64,000 nt of DNA from Paenibacillus sp. JQZ6Y-1. Lineage in GTDB: Bacteria; Bacillota; Bacilli; Paenibacillales; Paenibacillaceae. Shown here piece after piece: positions 9,262-17,546 of this stretch. The notes beneath the pieces were generated by a model, which ran no database searches, was not told where the DNA came from, and saw only the letters and a program-made list of their open reading frames with translations. The position numbers and the translations under genes were made by a program. The stretch is taken from NCBI RefSeq assembly GCF_040719145.1, contig NZ_JBFDUZ010000004.1:186001-250000 (forward strand), written 5' to 3'. The stretch's first letter is position 1; the number at the start of each line of letters is the position of its first letter.

Positions 9262-9382
9262 GAATGGACCTCCTTTAACATTGTATTCGCCTTGCGGCAA
9301 ATTGGGTGGTATCCCGGTTGCAATGGCTGGTTGTGCAATATTCCGGGGAGCCGGTTTGTGTGCAGCAAACCACGCTTCTATC

Positions 9383-9412
9383 ATAGTATGAGAAAACGGG
9401 GATGCTCGTCAA
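9383..9412 (-). promoter_or_regulatory. Candidate sigma-A promoter of uppP
   Basis: On the minus strand TTGACG (9412-9407) and TACTAT (9388-9383) are separated by 18 bases, about 115 bases upstream of the GTG start. The leader in between can form a GC-rich hairpin around 9310-9350. The rest of 9413-9690 contains no gene that I can support. Confidence 0.55.
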
Positions 9413-9707
9413 TTTGCTGTGTGCCAGTTGACAGCTGGGGTCTGTGGGTCCAGCGGAGAGCGGCTGAACAGAAAGCACTAGACGATGTAAACTTTACACT
9501 ATAAGCAATCGCTTACATTGGAAACGGATATGACGACTTAGTTGAAAAACAGTCGAAACGTGTCGAATCTATTTTTTGTTTATCTTTTGCTAACTTGCTC
9601 CCGATAAACATTCTAGACGCTGTGAAAAGCAAGCTTTCCCTAATGGATTGCTTTTGGTTAAGATAGAGGGGCATACATGCTGTACCATTATAAGGGAGGC
9701 GTTAACG

Positions 9708-10475
9708 ATGGCTTTTACTATTAACAATTTGACCGATAACAGCAATACGATCATCAAGGAGCAACTGGGCGGCTTTACCGTACTGGAATACATAAAGGAT
9801 CTCAGCTGTACGTCCGTAGCGGAAGCGACAGCACAATATTATATGTCGCAAAGCAATATGCGCCGTAAGCAGCTGATGATCGAATTGAACAATAGCGAAA
9901 TTATGATGAAAGCTGGCGCGATGCAGTACACGGTCGGTCGGATGGAAATGACGACTGGTATCCAAGGCGTCGGTGGTCTGGTCAGCGGTATTTTCAAATC
10001 GGCAGCGAGTGGTACGGGCGTGGTGAAGCCGCAGTATCGTGGTACGGGTAAAATTCTGCTGGAGCCAACCTACAATTATATTTGGCTGATCGATGTGGAT
10101 CATGACGAAGTGGTAATCGAGGACGGTCTGTTCCTCGCCTGCGACACCTCACTCACAATCGGTGTGACTGCACGCAGCAATTTCTCCTCCGCAGCATTGG
10201 GCGGCGAAGGTCTGTTCAACATGACGGCAAAAGGTAAAGGAATACTTGCGTTGGAAGCTCCCATTCCGGCAGAGGAAACGGTCGTTGTACAGTTGGAAAA
10301 TGACGAGTTAAAGGTGGATGGCAACTTTGCAATGATGTGGTCGAACACGCTGCAATTTACCGTCGAGAAATCCGGTAAAACAAGATTAGGCTCCGCCGCA
10401 TCCGGCGAAGGTCTGGTGAACGTCTATCGCGGCACCGGCACCGTCTGGCTGTCGCCGCTGTCTGCGTACTCCTGA
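9708..10475 (+). CDS. AIM24 / TIGR00266 family protein
   Basis: 255-aa protein of the AIM24 (DUF124) beta-roll family: repeated short beta-strands with glycine turns, for example GTGKILLEPTYNYIWLIDVD and GEGLFNMTAKGKGILALEAP, and a C-terminal GEGLVNVYRGTGTVWLSP. The family is widespread in bacteria; yeast relatives are mitochondrial assembly factors, but the bacterial role is not established. No signal peptide or membrane segment. Start ATG 9708 follows AAGGGAGG (9692-9699) by eight bases; an in-frame upstream start lacks a site. It is a single gene, or is followed by the acidic ORF at 10541 after 65 bases. Confidence 0.92.
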   Translation: MAFTINNLTDNSNTIIKEQLGGFTVLEYIKDLSCTSVAEATAQYYMSQSNMRRKQLMIELNNSEIMMKAGAMQYTVGRMEMTTGIQGVGGLVSGIFKSAASGTGVVKPQYRGTGKILLEPTYNYIWLIDVDHDEVVIEDGLFLACDTSLTIGVTARSNFSSAALGGEGLFNMTAKGKGILALEAPIPAEETVVVQLENDELKVDGNFAMMWSNTLQFTVEKSGKTRLGSAASGEGLVNVYRGTGTVWLSPLSAYS

Positions 10476-10540
10476 TTGGAAACTGTTAACAGATAGCGTA
10501 GCAAATAGCTTATTAAAATTTATAGAGAGAAGGAATTTAA

Positions 10541-10819
10541 ATGTATGGACCTATTTATGTAACATCAAATGGATTAAACAAATTATATAATGAGCATTAT
10601 ACAATCCAAACTGAAGAGGTATTTGATAGAAATACTGGTGAGAGTGCAATAGCCGTTTATTTTGAAGAATATATTGAATATGATGAAGCAATGGATTTGT
10701 TGAAAGATAGCGGCGGTTTCTCAAATATTGTGCCGGAAGATGAGGAAGATGAGGAAGACGAGGAAGAAGAAGAGTATGAAGACGAAGATGAAGATGAAGA
10801 CTACATTAATCATAACTAA
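10541..10819 (+). CDS. Small acidic protein with Glu/Asp tail, unknown
   Basis: 92 aa, not recognised. Residues 1-65 look globular (aromatic and hydrophobic residues, YIEYDEAMDLLKDSGGF), and residues ~66-90 are almost entirely Glu and Asp with some Tyr, ending YINHN. GAAGGA (10528-10533 region) lies upstream of ATG 10541. Base composition is clearly more AT-rich than in the flanking AIM24 and dps genes, which hints at a recent arrival or a lineage-specific gene. Similar acidic tails occur in DNA-mimic or histone-like chaperone proteins, but nothing here proves such a role. Confidence 0.7.
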   Translation: MYGPIYVTSNGLNKLYNEHYTIQTEEVFDRNTGESAIAVYFEEYIEYDEAMDLLKDSGGFSNIVPEDEEDEEDEEEEEYEDEDEDEDYINHN

Positions 10820-10949
10820 ATCATTAGATATGCCTTATTTTAATTAAATATGTAATTTGGTTGAAAGGTAAATCAACAAAACCTCCTCTAAACAATTTTG
10901 AAAAAAGACTAGCCAAATTCCATTCTATCTGTTAGTATTAAATCAGGAA

Positions 10950-10964
10950 TTAGAATAAGTCTAA
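10950..10964 (+). promoter_or_regulatory. Candidate PerR/Fur-type box upstream of dps
   Basis: TTAGAATAAGTCTAA is an imperfect dyad that matches 11 of 14 informative positions of the Bacillus PerR box (TTATAATNATTATAA) as I remember it. It lies just downstream of a weak -10-like TAGTAT (10933-10938) and 30 bases before the Dps start, the place expected for repression of an mrgA-like gene. Confidence 0.5.
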
Positions 10965-10993
10965 ATTTAAAATAAAGAAAAGAGGAATTGACT

Positions 10994-11476
10994 ATGACAA
11001 CTACAAATAACCAAACCCATACATCTGAGACTACACAACTGGATTCCCTTTACAATGCACTGAATGTACAAATCGCGAACTGGTCGCTGCTGTACACCAA
11101 GCTGCACAACTTCCACTGGTACGTGAAAGGCGAGAACTTCTACACTCTGCATGCCAAATTCGAAGAGCTTTACGATCAAGTGACAGGTTACATGGATGAT
11201 GTAGCAGAGCGTCTGCTAGCAATCGGTGGTCGTCCTGTCGCTACTATGAAAGAACAACTGGAGCTGTCCACCCTGCTAGAAGCAACCGGCAACGAATCGG
11301 CGAACCAAATGGTTAGCTCGGTAGTTGAAGACTTTGCTACCCTGTCCGGTGAGATGAGCGAAGCGATTATTCTGGCAGAAGAACTGAGCGATCACCCAAC
11401 TGCTGACCTGCTGACTGGTATCCGCGGTGAAGTGGAAAAAGCTGCTTGGATGCTGAACGCTTATCTGGGTCGCTAA
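10994..11476 (+). CDS. Dps/ferritin-like DNA-binding stress protein
   Basis: 160-aa member of the Dps/MrgA family, a dodecameric iron-storage protein that oxidises Fe2+ with H2O2 and protects DNA. The ferroxidase-site pattern is visible as KLHNFHWYVKGENFYTLHAK followed by FEELYDQVTGYMDDVAERLL, with the invariant HW, H, D and E positions. Start ATG 10994 has GAGG about eight bases upstream; the TTG two codons earlier lies too close to that site. The N-terminal ~12 residues are polar (TTTNNQTHTSETTQ), as in Dps tails. A PerR-box-like dyad upstream suggests peroxide control. A terminator follows at 11565-11608. Confidence 0.95.
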   Translation: MTTTNNQTHTSETTQLDSLYNALNVQIANWSLLYTKLHNFHWYVKGENFYTLHAKFEELYDQVTGYMDDVAERLLAIGGRPVATMKEQLELSTLLEATGNESANQMVSSVVEDFATLSGEMSEAIILAEELSDHPTADLLTGIRGEVEKAAWMLNAYLGR

Positions 11477-11564
11477 TCCAAGCCTGATCACTGCATCAGC
11501 TGAACTCTTCGTTTGAAGAATGAAATCATCAAAGCTTCATCCTATACACGCTAATCTCTGTTAT

Positions 11565-11608
11565 AAAGGCTCTCCAAACTGCCGATAGTAGGCTTTGGAG
11601 GGCTTTTT
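11565..11608 (+). terminator. Intrinsic terminator after dps
   Basis: AAAGGCTCTCCAAA pairs imperfectly with CTTTGGAGGGCTTTTT across a 14-nt loop and ends in a T-run. The stretch 11477-11796 holds this terminator and the promoter at 11642-11670 but no gene. Confidence 0.8.
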
Positions 11609-11641
11609 GTATGCTATTTTTGTGACAAATTTCGCATATTA

Positions 11642-11670
11642 CTGTCAGATCACTTATGCGGGCGTATAAT
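11642..11670 (+). promoter_or_regulatory. Candidate sigma-A promoter of nos
   Basis: CTGTCA (11642-11647), 17-base spacer, TATAAT (11665-11670), about 127 bases upstream of the NOS start. The -35 box is a 4/6 match, so an activator may help; TTTGTGACAAATTT just upstream (around 11619-11632) is a possible binding site but matches no consensus I can be sure of. Confidence 0.5.
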
Positions 11671-11796
11671 AAAGTGCATTACCTTTCTATGGCGGATTTG
11701 TCCAACATGCAACAATCGGTATAACAGGTGATCTATAGATTGCATATATGCGTTAGCTTAGATGAAGATCAACCATTCTAAAATGAGGTGGATGTG

Positions 11797-12972
11797 ATGG
11801 CGGTGACCTACCCGCTGCTGCAAGAAGCAGAATTATTCATTCGTCAGTGCTATGAGGAGCTGGGCAAAAGCGCAGCCGAAACGGAGCAACGACTGGCGGA
11901 GATTCATACCGAAATACAGACAACTGGCATGTATACTCATACAATAGAAGAATTACAGCACGGTGCCAAAATGGCATGGCGCAACAGCAATCGCTGTATC
12001 GGCAGACTGTTCTGGGATCATCTCGACGTGCGCGATGCTCGGCATGTACGCGGCACTGATCAGATCGCTCAGCAGCTGCTAGAGCATATTCGCTACGCTA
12101 CCAATGATGGAAAAATCCGCCCAACGATCACCATTTTCCGACCGCGTGATACGAACGGGCAGGAGACGCGCATCTGGAATCATCAGCTGATCCGTTATGC
12201 AGGCTACCGCAATCAAGATGGCAGTACAACCGGTGATCCCGCGTCGCTGTCGTTTACTGACTTGTGCCGTCATCTAGGCTGGCAGGGCAAAGGGACGGAT
12301 TTTGACGTGTTACCGCTGGTGATCAGCGAGCATGGCGGCAAGCCGCAGCTGTATGAGATTCCGGCGGAGGATGTGCTGGAAGTGCAGATGGAGCATGCTG
12401 ATTTTCCGGCATTTACAGAGCTGGATTTGAAATGGTATGCTGTACCCATTGTGTCGGAAATGCGGCTGAATATCGGTGGGATTCATTATACCGCTGCGCC
12501 GTTTAATGGCTGGTATATGGGCACTGAGATTGGTGCGCGCAATTTTGCCGACGAGGATCGATATAACCTGTTGCCGGATATGGCGAGCATCATGGGACTG
12601 GATACGTCTAGCAAGGCTACCTTATGGCAGGATCGGGCGCTGGTCGAGCTGAATGCGGCTGTGTTATACTCCTACAAAAAAGCGGGTGTCAGCATCGTTG
12701 ACCACCATACCGCTGCTACACAGTTCCGCAAATTCGAGGAACGCGAGGAAGCGTCAGGACGCGAAGTGACCGGCAATTGGACATGGCTTATTCCGCCTAT
12801 GTCTCCGGCGACAACGCATATTTTCCATCGCCCGTACAACAATCGGGTGGTGACACCGAATTTCTTTTATCAAGAGCGGACGTACGAGCGCACAACTTCG
12901 GACGCCGATCATCATACGAATACGAACCATCAAAGGAAGCAAACGGGCGGAGGTGGATGCCCGTTTCATTGA
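11797..12972 (+). CDS. nos: Bacterial nitric oxide synthase, oxygenase domain
   Basis: Oxidises L-arginine to citrulline and NO using an external reductase. The haem-thiolate motif is [11 protein letters not shown] (about residues 62-72 of the ATG-11797 form, Cys ligand inside), and further NOS motifs are [17 protein letters not shown], the substrate-site stretch [17 protein letters not shown] and the pterin-site [20 protein letters not shown]. No reductase domain is attached, as in other Firmicute NOS. Length 391 aa is ~25 longer than the Bacillus enzymes as I recall; the excess is a His/Asn-rich tail ending [11 protein letters not shown] 11797 has GAGGTG six bases upstream; an in-frame GTG nine bases earlier lies inside that site. 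The K+ channel gene follows after 18 bases. Confidence 0.96.
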   Translation: MAVTYPLLQEAELFIRQCYEELGKSAAETEQRLAEIHTEIQTTGMYTHTIEELQHGAKMAWRNSNRCIGRLFWDHLDVRDARHVRGTDQIAQQLLEHIRYATNDGKIRPTITIFRPRDTNGQETRIWNHQLIRYAGYRNQDGSTTGDPASLSFTDLCRHLGWQGKGTDFDVLPLVISEHGGKPQLYEIPAEDVLEVQMEHADFPAFTELDLKWYAVPIVSEMRLNIGGIHYTAAPFNGWYMGTEIGARNFADEDRYNLLPDMASIMGLDTSSKATLWQDRALVELNAAVLYSYKKAGVSIVDHHTAATQFRKFEEREEASGREVTGNWTWLIPPMSPATTHIFHRPYNNRVVTPNFFYQERTYERTTSDADHHTNTNHQRKQTGGGGCPFH

Positions 12973-12990
12973 GAGGATGAAATGTAAAAC

Positions 12991-14367
12991 ATGCTAGGCA
13001 TTGGTAGAAACGCCGCCGTGCGCCGGATGAACCGGCAAATGCAGAGCTTTGTCCATCCGACAAGGCTCATTCCAATGGGCTTTGCCATTTTGATTGCTAT
13101 CGGCACGGTGCTGCTGATGCTGCCGATCTCTGGCGCGCATGGGCACTCTGTCGGTTGGCTGAACGCGCTGTTCATGTCCACATCGGCGGTCTGCGTAACG
13201 GGGCTGGCAGTGATCGATACAGGCACTGCCTTTTCTCTGTTTGGACAGGTTGTGATTATGGTGCTGATCCAGATTGGCGGCTTGGGCTTTATGACATTTG
13301 GTATTTTGTTTGCCGTGCTGCTAGGCAAGCAGATCGGCTTGAAACAGCGTCTGCTCATTCAGCAGGCGACCAATGCGGTATCGACGCAGGGGCTTGTGAA
13401 GCTGTCGCTGAATATTTTCCTGATTGCGTTTGTACTGGAATCGGTGGCAATGCTGACACTGGCACTGCACTGGACACCAGAGCTAGGATGGAAACGGGCA
13501 TGGTATTATGGAGCCTTTTATGCCATTTCTTCATTTAATAACGCTGGGTTTGCACTCAAGCCAGATAGTTTATCCGAGCATGTGGGCGATCCCGTAGTGA
13601 ACACGGTTGTCATTACGCTATTCGTCATCGGCGGTTTGGGCTTTATCGTTGTAACGGATATTTTGCGCAAGCGGCGTTGGCATAAGTTCTCGCTTAATAC
13701 GAAGCTGGTACTTGTGTCATCGCTGATTGCGACGGTGTTCGGATTTGTTTTTGTATTGGCAGCGGAATGGGCGAATCCGGCAACACTGGGTCCACTTAGT
13801 CTGGGCGATAAAATCTGGGCAGCCTTGTTCCAAGGGGTCATGCCGCGTTCCTCCGGTTATAATACGGTCAATATCGGTGGTCTGATGGCGGCAACGCAGT
13901 TTGTATTCATTATGCTGATGTTTATCGGGGCAGCGAGTGGTTCGACTGGCGGCGGGATCAAGATCAATACGTTTGCGATTTTGCTGCTGTGTCTGTATAG
14001 CGTCGTGCGCGGTCGTTCGGAGATTCATGCGTTTCAGCGGAAAATCAGCTTTGATACGGCGTTTCGTGCATTAGCGATTATTATGATCTCGCTCGGCATC
14101 GTAGTCGTACTGACGATTATGCTGACCATTACCGAGAGTGGATCAAGCGCTTCGTTTTTGGCGATCTTCTATGAGGCGGTATCGGCATTTGGGACGGTTG
14201 GTTCCTCGATGGGATTGACGCCGCATCTGTCCCCGGAAGGCAAGCTGGTCATCGTCATTACGATGTTCATCGGTCGTCTTGGTCCACTGGCGCTAGCATT
14301 TGCACTAGCGCGTAACAATAAACCGACCAAGTACAGCTATCCAGAGGAAAAGGTACTGATTGGTTGA
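12991..14367 (+). CDS. TrkH/KtrB-family potassium uptake subunit
   Basis: 458-aa polytopic membrane protein with the four pore-loop repeats of the Trk/Ktr/HKT superfamily, each with a selectivity-filter glycine: TSAVCVTGL (about residue 65), SSFNNAGF (~185), PRSSGYNTVN (~290) and FGTVGSSMG (~405), plus the gating-loop GAASGSTGGGIKINT. It moves K+ (with Na+ or H+) inward. The cytoplasmic RCK partner (KtrA/KtrC-like) is not in this window. The gene starts 18 bases after nos, so both may be on one transcript; GAGAGGA (12971-12977) is 13 bases from ATG 12991, a long spacing that may mean weak translation or a slightly later start. Confidence 0.95.
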   Translation: MLGIGRNAAVRRMNRQMQSFVHPTRLIPMGFAILIAIGTVLLMLPISGAHGHSVGWLNALFMSTSAVCVTGLAVIDTGTAFSLFGQVVIMVLIQIGGLGFMTFGILFAVLLGKQIGLKQRLLIQQATNAVSTQGLVKLSLNIFLIAFVLESVAMLTLALHWTPELGWKRAWYYGAFYAISSFNNAGFALKPDSLSEHVGDPVVNTVVITLFVIGGLGFIVVTDILRKRRWHKFSLNTKLVLVSSLIATVFGFVFVLAAEWANPATLGPLSLGDKIWAALFQGVMPRSSGYNTVNIGGLMAATQFVFIMLMFIGAASGSTGGGIKINTFAILLLCLYSVVRGRSEIHAFQRKISFDTAFRALAIIMISLGIVVVLTIMLTITESGSSASFLAIFYEAVSAFGTVGSSMGLTPHLSPEGKLVIVITMFIGRLGPLALAFALARNNKPTKYSYPEEKVLIG

Positions 14368-14608
14368 TGCGCCACATGAGCCGCATAAGTGTTCTTTTGT
14401 ATCTATCGCTCATCATAGTCATTGGTATACTGAGGCATGACATATATGCTAGTGCATGAAATAGGTCAGCGCATGAGATGATGCTGGCGAATCCAATGTA
14501 CCAACGTCTTAAACATATGAAAGCATAAAGCATACTAGTACGAACGCAGGAATCATACTGTCATGAACGCATCAAACATATGGTCGAACGAAACGGAATG
14601 TATATACA

Positions 14609-14674
14609 AAAAAGCTCCCCTTTACTGCTGCTGGATCACGGATATGATCTGGCAACCGCAGAGGGGAGCTTTTT
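14609..14674. terminator. Bidirectional intrinsic terminator
   Basis: AAAAAGCTCCCCT and AGGGGAGCTTTTT form the base of a long hairpin between convergent ktr-like and amino-acid transporter genes. The interval 14368-14698 holds nothing else that I can support. Confidence 0.88.
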
Positions 14675-14698
14675 GAATAGATGGCTATGAGTAAGGCA

Positions 14699-15370
14699 TC
14701 AATGCGATTCGCCGGACTGGTTCATCCGTCGTTCCCACCAGTTCAGCAGCTTGCTCAACGTATACGTCAAAATCAGATAAATGATCGCCGCTGTCAGATA
14801 CGGCTCCCAGATGCGTAAATACTGTCCACGCATCAGATTCGCATAATACATCAGCTCTTTGGCAGCGATAATCGTCAGCAATGACGAATCCTTGATCAGT
14901 ACGATAAATTCATTACCAAACGCCGGAATCATGCGCTTAATCGCCTGCGGCAGAATAATATAGCGCATCGTCTGTTGTCTAGTCATACCAAGCGATAGCG
15001 CTGCTTCGCTCTGCCCACGCTCCACCGACTGAATGCCAGCACGGAAAATCTCGGCGCTATAGCCTGCCGAATTGAGCGTCAGCGACAGGATCGCGGCGAA
15101 CAGCACATCCGTACGGTCGATCAGCAGTGGCACAACCCCGAAATGCACAAGCAAGATCTGCACCAGCAGTGGGGTTCCACGGAAGAAGTTAATATAACAC
15201 GCCGCGGGCAAACGCAGATACGCATGTCGGGACATACGTCCAAAGCCAACGATCAGTCCAAGAATAGAGCCGAGGCAGATGGAGACGATCGAGACGCCAA
15301 TCGTCAGCAGTGTGCCTTTGAGCAGTAACGGGATGTAATACAGAATGATGTCAATACGAAAATCGCTCAT
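14699..15370 (-). CDS. Amino-acid ABC transporter permease (HisM/GlnP family)
   Basis: 223-aa polar amino acid permease. Membrane segments begin at about residues 18-40 and the EAA loop is GMTRQQTMRYIILPQAIKRM (~145-164), followed by the family-typical FGNEFIVLIKDSSL. It is 13 bases downstream of the binding-protein gene on the same strand and the two surely form one operon. The usual third gene, a GlnQ-type ATPase, is absent: the next gene downstream is convergent. The ATPase must come from elsewhere or be shared. Start ATG 15370 has GGAGCAG upstream. Confidence 0.93.
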   Translation of the reverse strand: MSDFRIDIILYYIPLLLKGTLLTIGVSIVSICLGSILGLIVGFGRMSRHAYLRLPAACYINFFRGTPLLVQILLVHFGVVPLLIDRTDVLFAAILSLTLNSAGYSAEIFRAGIQSVERGQSEAALSLGMTRQQTMRYIILPQAIKRMIPAFGNEFIVLIKDSSLLTIIAAKELMYYANLMRGQYLRIWEPYLTAAIIYLILTYTLSKLLNWWERRMNQSGESH

Positions 15371-15383
15371 GGCGCTGCTCCTT

Positions 15384-16238
15384 TTATCCTTTAGCCATTG
15401 CTGCTTTCAGATTCGTCAGATCCGGTTCCTCGCCAAACCATTTTTTGTAGATTTCAGCGTAGGTGCCGTTATCAATAATGGTTTGAATCGCCGGGTCGAG
15501 TTTGGCTTTTAGCTCGCTGTCTTTGGGAAACAGAATGCCGTAATATTCGGAATCAAAGTTTTTGGAATCGGTAATGCTGACCAGTTTTTTATCTGGGTTG
15601 TTTTTGATATATTCACGCACGATGGCAATATCCGCGACAACAGCGTCTGCTCCGCCATTATCCAGCTCCAACAGCGCCAGTGCATTGCTTTCAAATCGGC
15701 TCAGGTTAGCGCTGTCCTTGCCCATGATGCCGGACATAAGAATATCCGCCGTCGTGCCGTTTTGTACAGCCACTTTTTTGTCCTTTAGATCAAGGGCGGA
15801 CTTGATGTCACTACCCTGCTTGACCATAATCACATTGGTCGATTCAAAATAAGGCAGGGAGAAGTCATAGCTTTCCTTGCGCTCATCCGTAATAGAGACG
15901 GAAGAAACGCCCGCCTGATATTCCGTTCCCTGACGTACACTTTCTAGCATCGTATCCCAACCGGTGTTGGTCACCTCATACGTTAGCCCCGCCTGCTTCA
16001 TCACCGCATCGATAAAATCAATATCGAAGCCCTTTACCTGATCCAAGTCCATAAATTCCATAGGAGCATAGGAGGCGTCGGTCGCAATTTTGATCGGCGC
16101 GCTGTTATCCGTTGCCGCCGTATCGCTTTCCCCGCTACTGGATGCTGCCGGAGCCGGGTCTTGTGCTGGAGCAGTTCCACACCCAGCTAGTACTACGAAA
16201 ATGAGTGTAAGTAAAATTAACATGATGTTCTTTTTCAC
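15384..16238 (-). CDS. Amino-acid ABC transporter substrate-binding lipoprotein
   Basis: 284-aa family 3 binding protein anchored as a lipoprotein: KKNIMLILLTLIFVVLAGCG is a signal peptide with the lipobox LAGC (Cys19 or so), followed by an Ala/Ser/Thr-rich linker. The mature part starts PIKIATDASYAPMEF and carries the family pattern GFDIDFIDAVMKQAGL and SISITDERKESYDFSLPYF-like sequence. I chose GTG 16238 as start because GGAGG lies seven bases upstream and it yields a clean signal peptide; an in-frame ATG further upstream adds 16 unlikely residues. Ligand class: polar amino acid, identity unknown. First gene of a two-gene operon with the permease at 14699. Confidence 0.94.
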   Translation of the reverse strand: MKKNIMLILLTLIFVVLAGCGTAPAQDPAPAASSSGESDTAATDNSAPIKIATDASYAPMEFMDLDQVKGFDIDFIDAVMKQAGLTYEVTNTGWDTMLESVRQGTEYQAGVSSVSITDERKESYDFSLPYFESTNVIMVKQGSDIKSALDLKDKKVAVQNGTTADILMSGIMGKDSANLSRFESNALALLELDNGGADAVVADIAIVREYIKNNPDKKLVSITDSKNFDSEYYGILFPKDSELKAKLDPAIQTIIDNGTYAEIYKKWFGEEPDLTNLKAAMAKG

Positions 16239-16443
16239 TATGTAACCTCCATGTACGGGATTTGATAGTCGTAATTTTATCAACAAAAGAAAAATTTAAC
16301 AATGCATATTTATACTTTATGTTAGATATTTTTACTTTGTGAAGTACATTTTATATCTCTTTCATTTTTGCAATCAAAGAGCAGTTATTAGATTTACAGT
16401 TCACTTTGCAAAACAGCCATCAATTAAGGTTGCTGTTTGGAAT

Positions 16444-16479
16444 ATACTTATGGAACAATATACAGTAACCCATAAGTAT
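16444..16479 (+). promoter_or_regulatory. 10-bp dyad upstream of the aminopeptidase gene
   Basis: ATACTTATGG (16444-16453) and its complement (16470-16479) are separated by 16 bases; a -10-like TATACT (16443-16448) overlaps the left arm. This could be an operator, perhaps for the neighbouring PucR-type regulator. The AT-rich interval 16239-16542 between divergent genes holds no other feature that I can support. Confidence 0.4.
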
Positions 16480-16542
16480 CGAAGAAAGGGCATGATCGCG
16501 CTTTTGATCGGTGCGGGAACTGAACGTAAAGGATGGAGTAGC

Positions 16543-17490
16543 ATGAACGAACAACGTATCGAAATTAGTAAAAATGTACTCACCGATTGTCTCGGTTTAC
16601 AAGCTGGAGAAACACTTGCTGTAGTCACCGATGACAGCCGCAAAGAATTAGCTGAATCATTGTATGAAGCAGGTAAACGTCTTGGTGCGGAAAGTATGCT
16701 GCTGCTTATGCAAGAACGCAGCAAGTCCGGTGAAGAACCCCCTGCTGCTATCGCTACCGCCATGATGAATGCATCGGTCGTCGTGTGCGTCACTCGCTAT
16801 TCCCTTACGCACACGTCCGCTCGTAAGCAGGCAGCGGCTGCTGGTGCACGTCTGGCAACCATGCCGGGTATTACCGAAGATATGTTTACCCACGGTGCGA
16901 TTACAGCCGAATATGATAAAGTCAAAGAACTGACTGAAACAGTCACTGCTCTGCTGACTGAAGCATCTACCGTTCGGATTGAAAAGGATGGACGTAGTTT
17001 AAGCTTTTCCATTGAGAGCCGTGAAGGCGTTCCAAGCACGGGGCTGTATTTGAACCCGGGCGAATCGGGCAATTTGCCTTCTGGCGAAGCCTATATTGCT
17101 CCATTAGAAGGAACAGCTTCCGGTGAATTAATTGCCGATGGCTCGGTTGCCGGATTGGGTGCTTTGAGTAGCCCGTTATTGTTGACCGTGCAGGATGGAC
17201 GTCTGGTTGCCGCTGAGGGTGATAAAGGCGACGAACTGCTGCATATGCTTGGCGATGATCAGGGACGCATGCTGGGCGAGTTTGGCATTGGCACCAATGA
17301 CAAAGCACGCATCACGGGTATCGTGCTGGAAGACGAAAAAGTATATGGTACCATTCATGTCGCTTTTGGTAGCAATAATACATTTGGCGGTACAGTGGCA
17401 GCTGGGGTACATATCGACATTGTGGTGAAGCAGCCGGATGTGTATTTGGACGATCGTTTGATTATGCGTGCAGGTGAACTGGTCGATTAA
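16543..17490 (+). CDS. Aminopeptidase T / M29-like metallopeptidase
   Basis: 315-aa protein resembling the leucyl aminopeptidase (aminopeptidase T) branch of the M29 family. Visible landmarks are LQAGETLAVVTDD, the conserved segment GLYLNPGESGNLPSGEAYIAPLEG, the late GEFGIGTNDKARITG and EDEKVYGTIHVAFGSNNTFGG; the Glu and His residues in these are the probable two-metal ligands. Some relatives (2,5-dihydroxypyridine dioxygenase NicX) use the same fold for ring cleavage, so a non-peptidase role is possible. ATG 16543 has GGATGGAG upstream; the longer frame to 16339 is AT-rich leader sequence. It is 56 bases ahead of the PucR-like regulator, suggesting regulated use of an amino-acid or ring-nitrogen substrate. 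Confidence 0.72.
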   Translation: MNEQRIEISKNVLTDCLGLQAGETLAVVTDDSRKELAESLYEAGKRLGAESMLLLMQERSKSGEEPPAAIATAMMNASVVVCVTRYSLTHTSARKQAAAAGARLATMPGITEDMFTHGAITAEYDKVKELTETVTALLTEASTVRIEKDGRSLSFSIESREGVPSTGLYLNPGESGNLPSGEAYIAPLEGTASGELIADGSVAGLGALSSPLLLTVQDGRLVAAEGDKGDELLHMLGDDQGRMLGEFGIGTNDKARITGIVLEDEKVYGTIHVAFGSNNTFGGTVAAGVHIDIVVKQPDVYLDDRLIMRAGELVD

Positions 17491-17546
17491 GTGAAAGGTG
17501 AACCTTTTATATCGTATCTAATTTGGAATTAACGGCGGTGAAGAGA

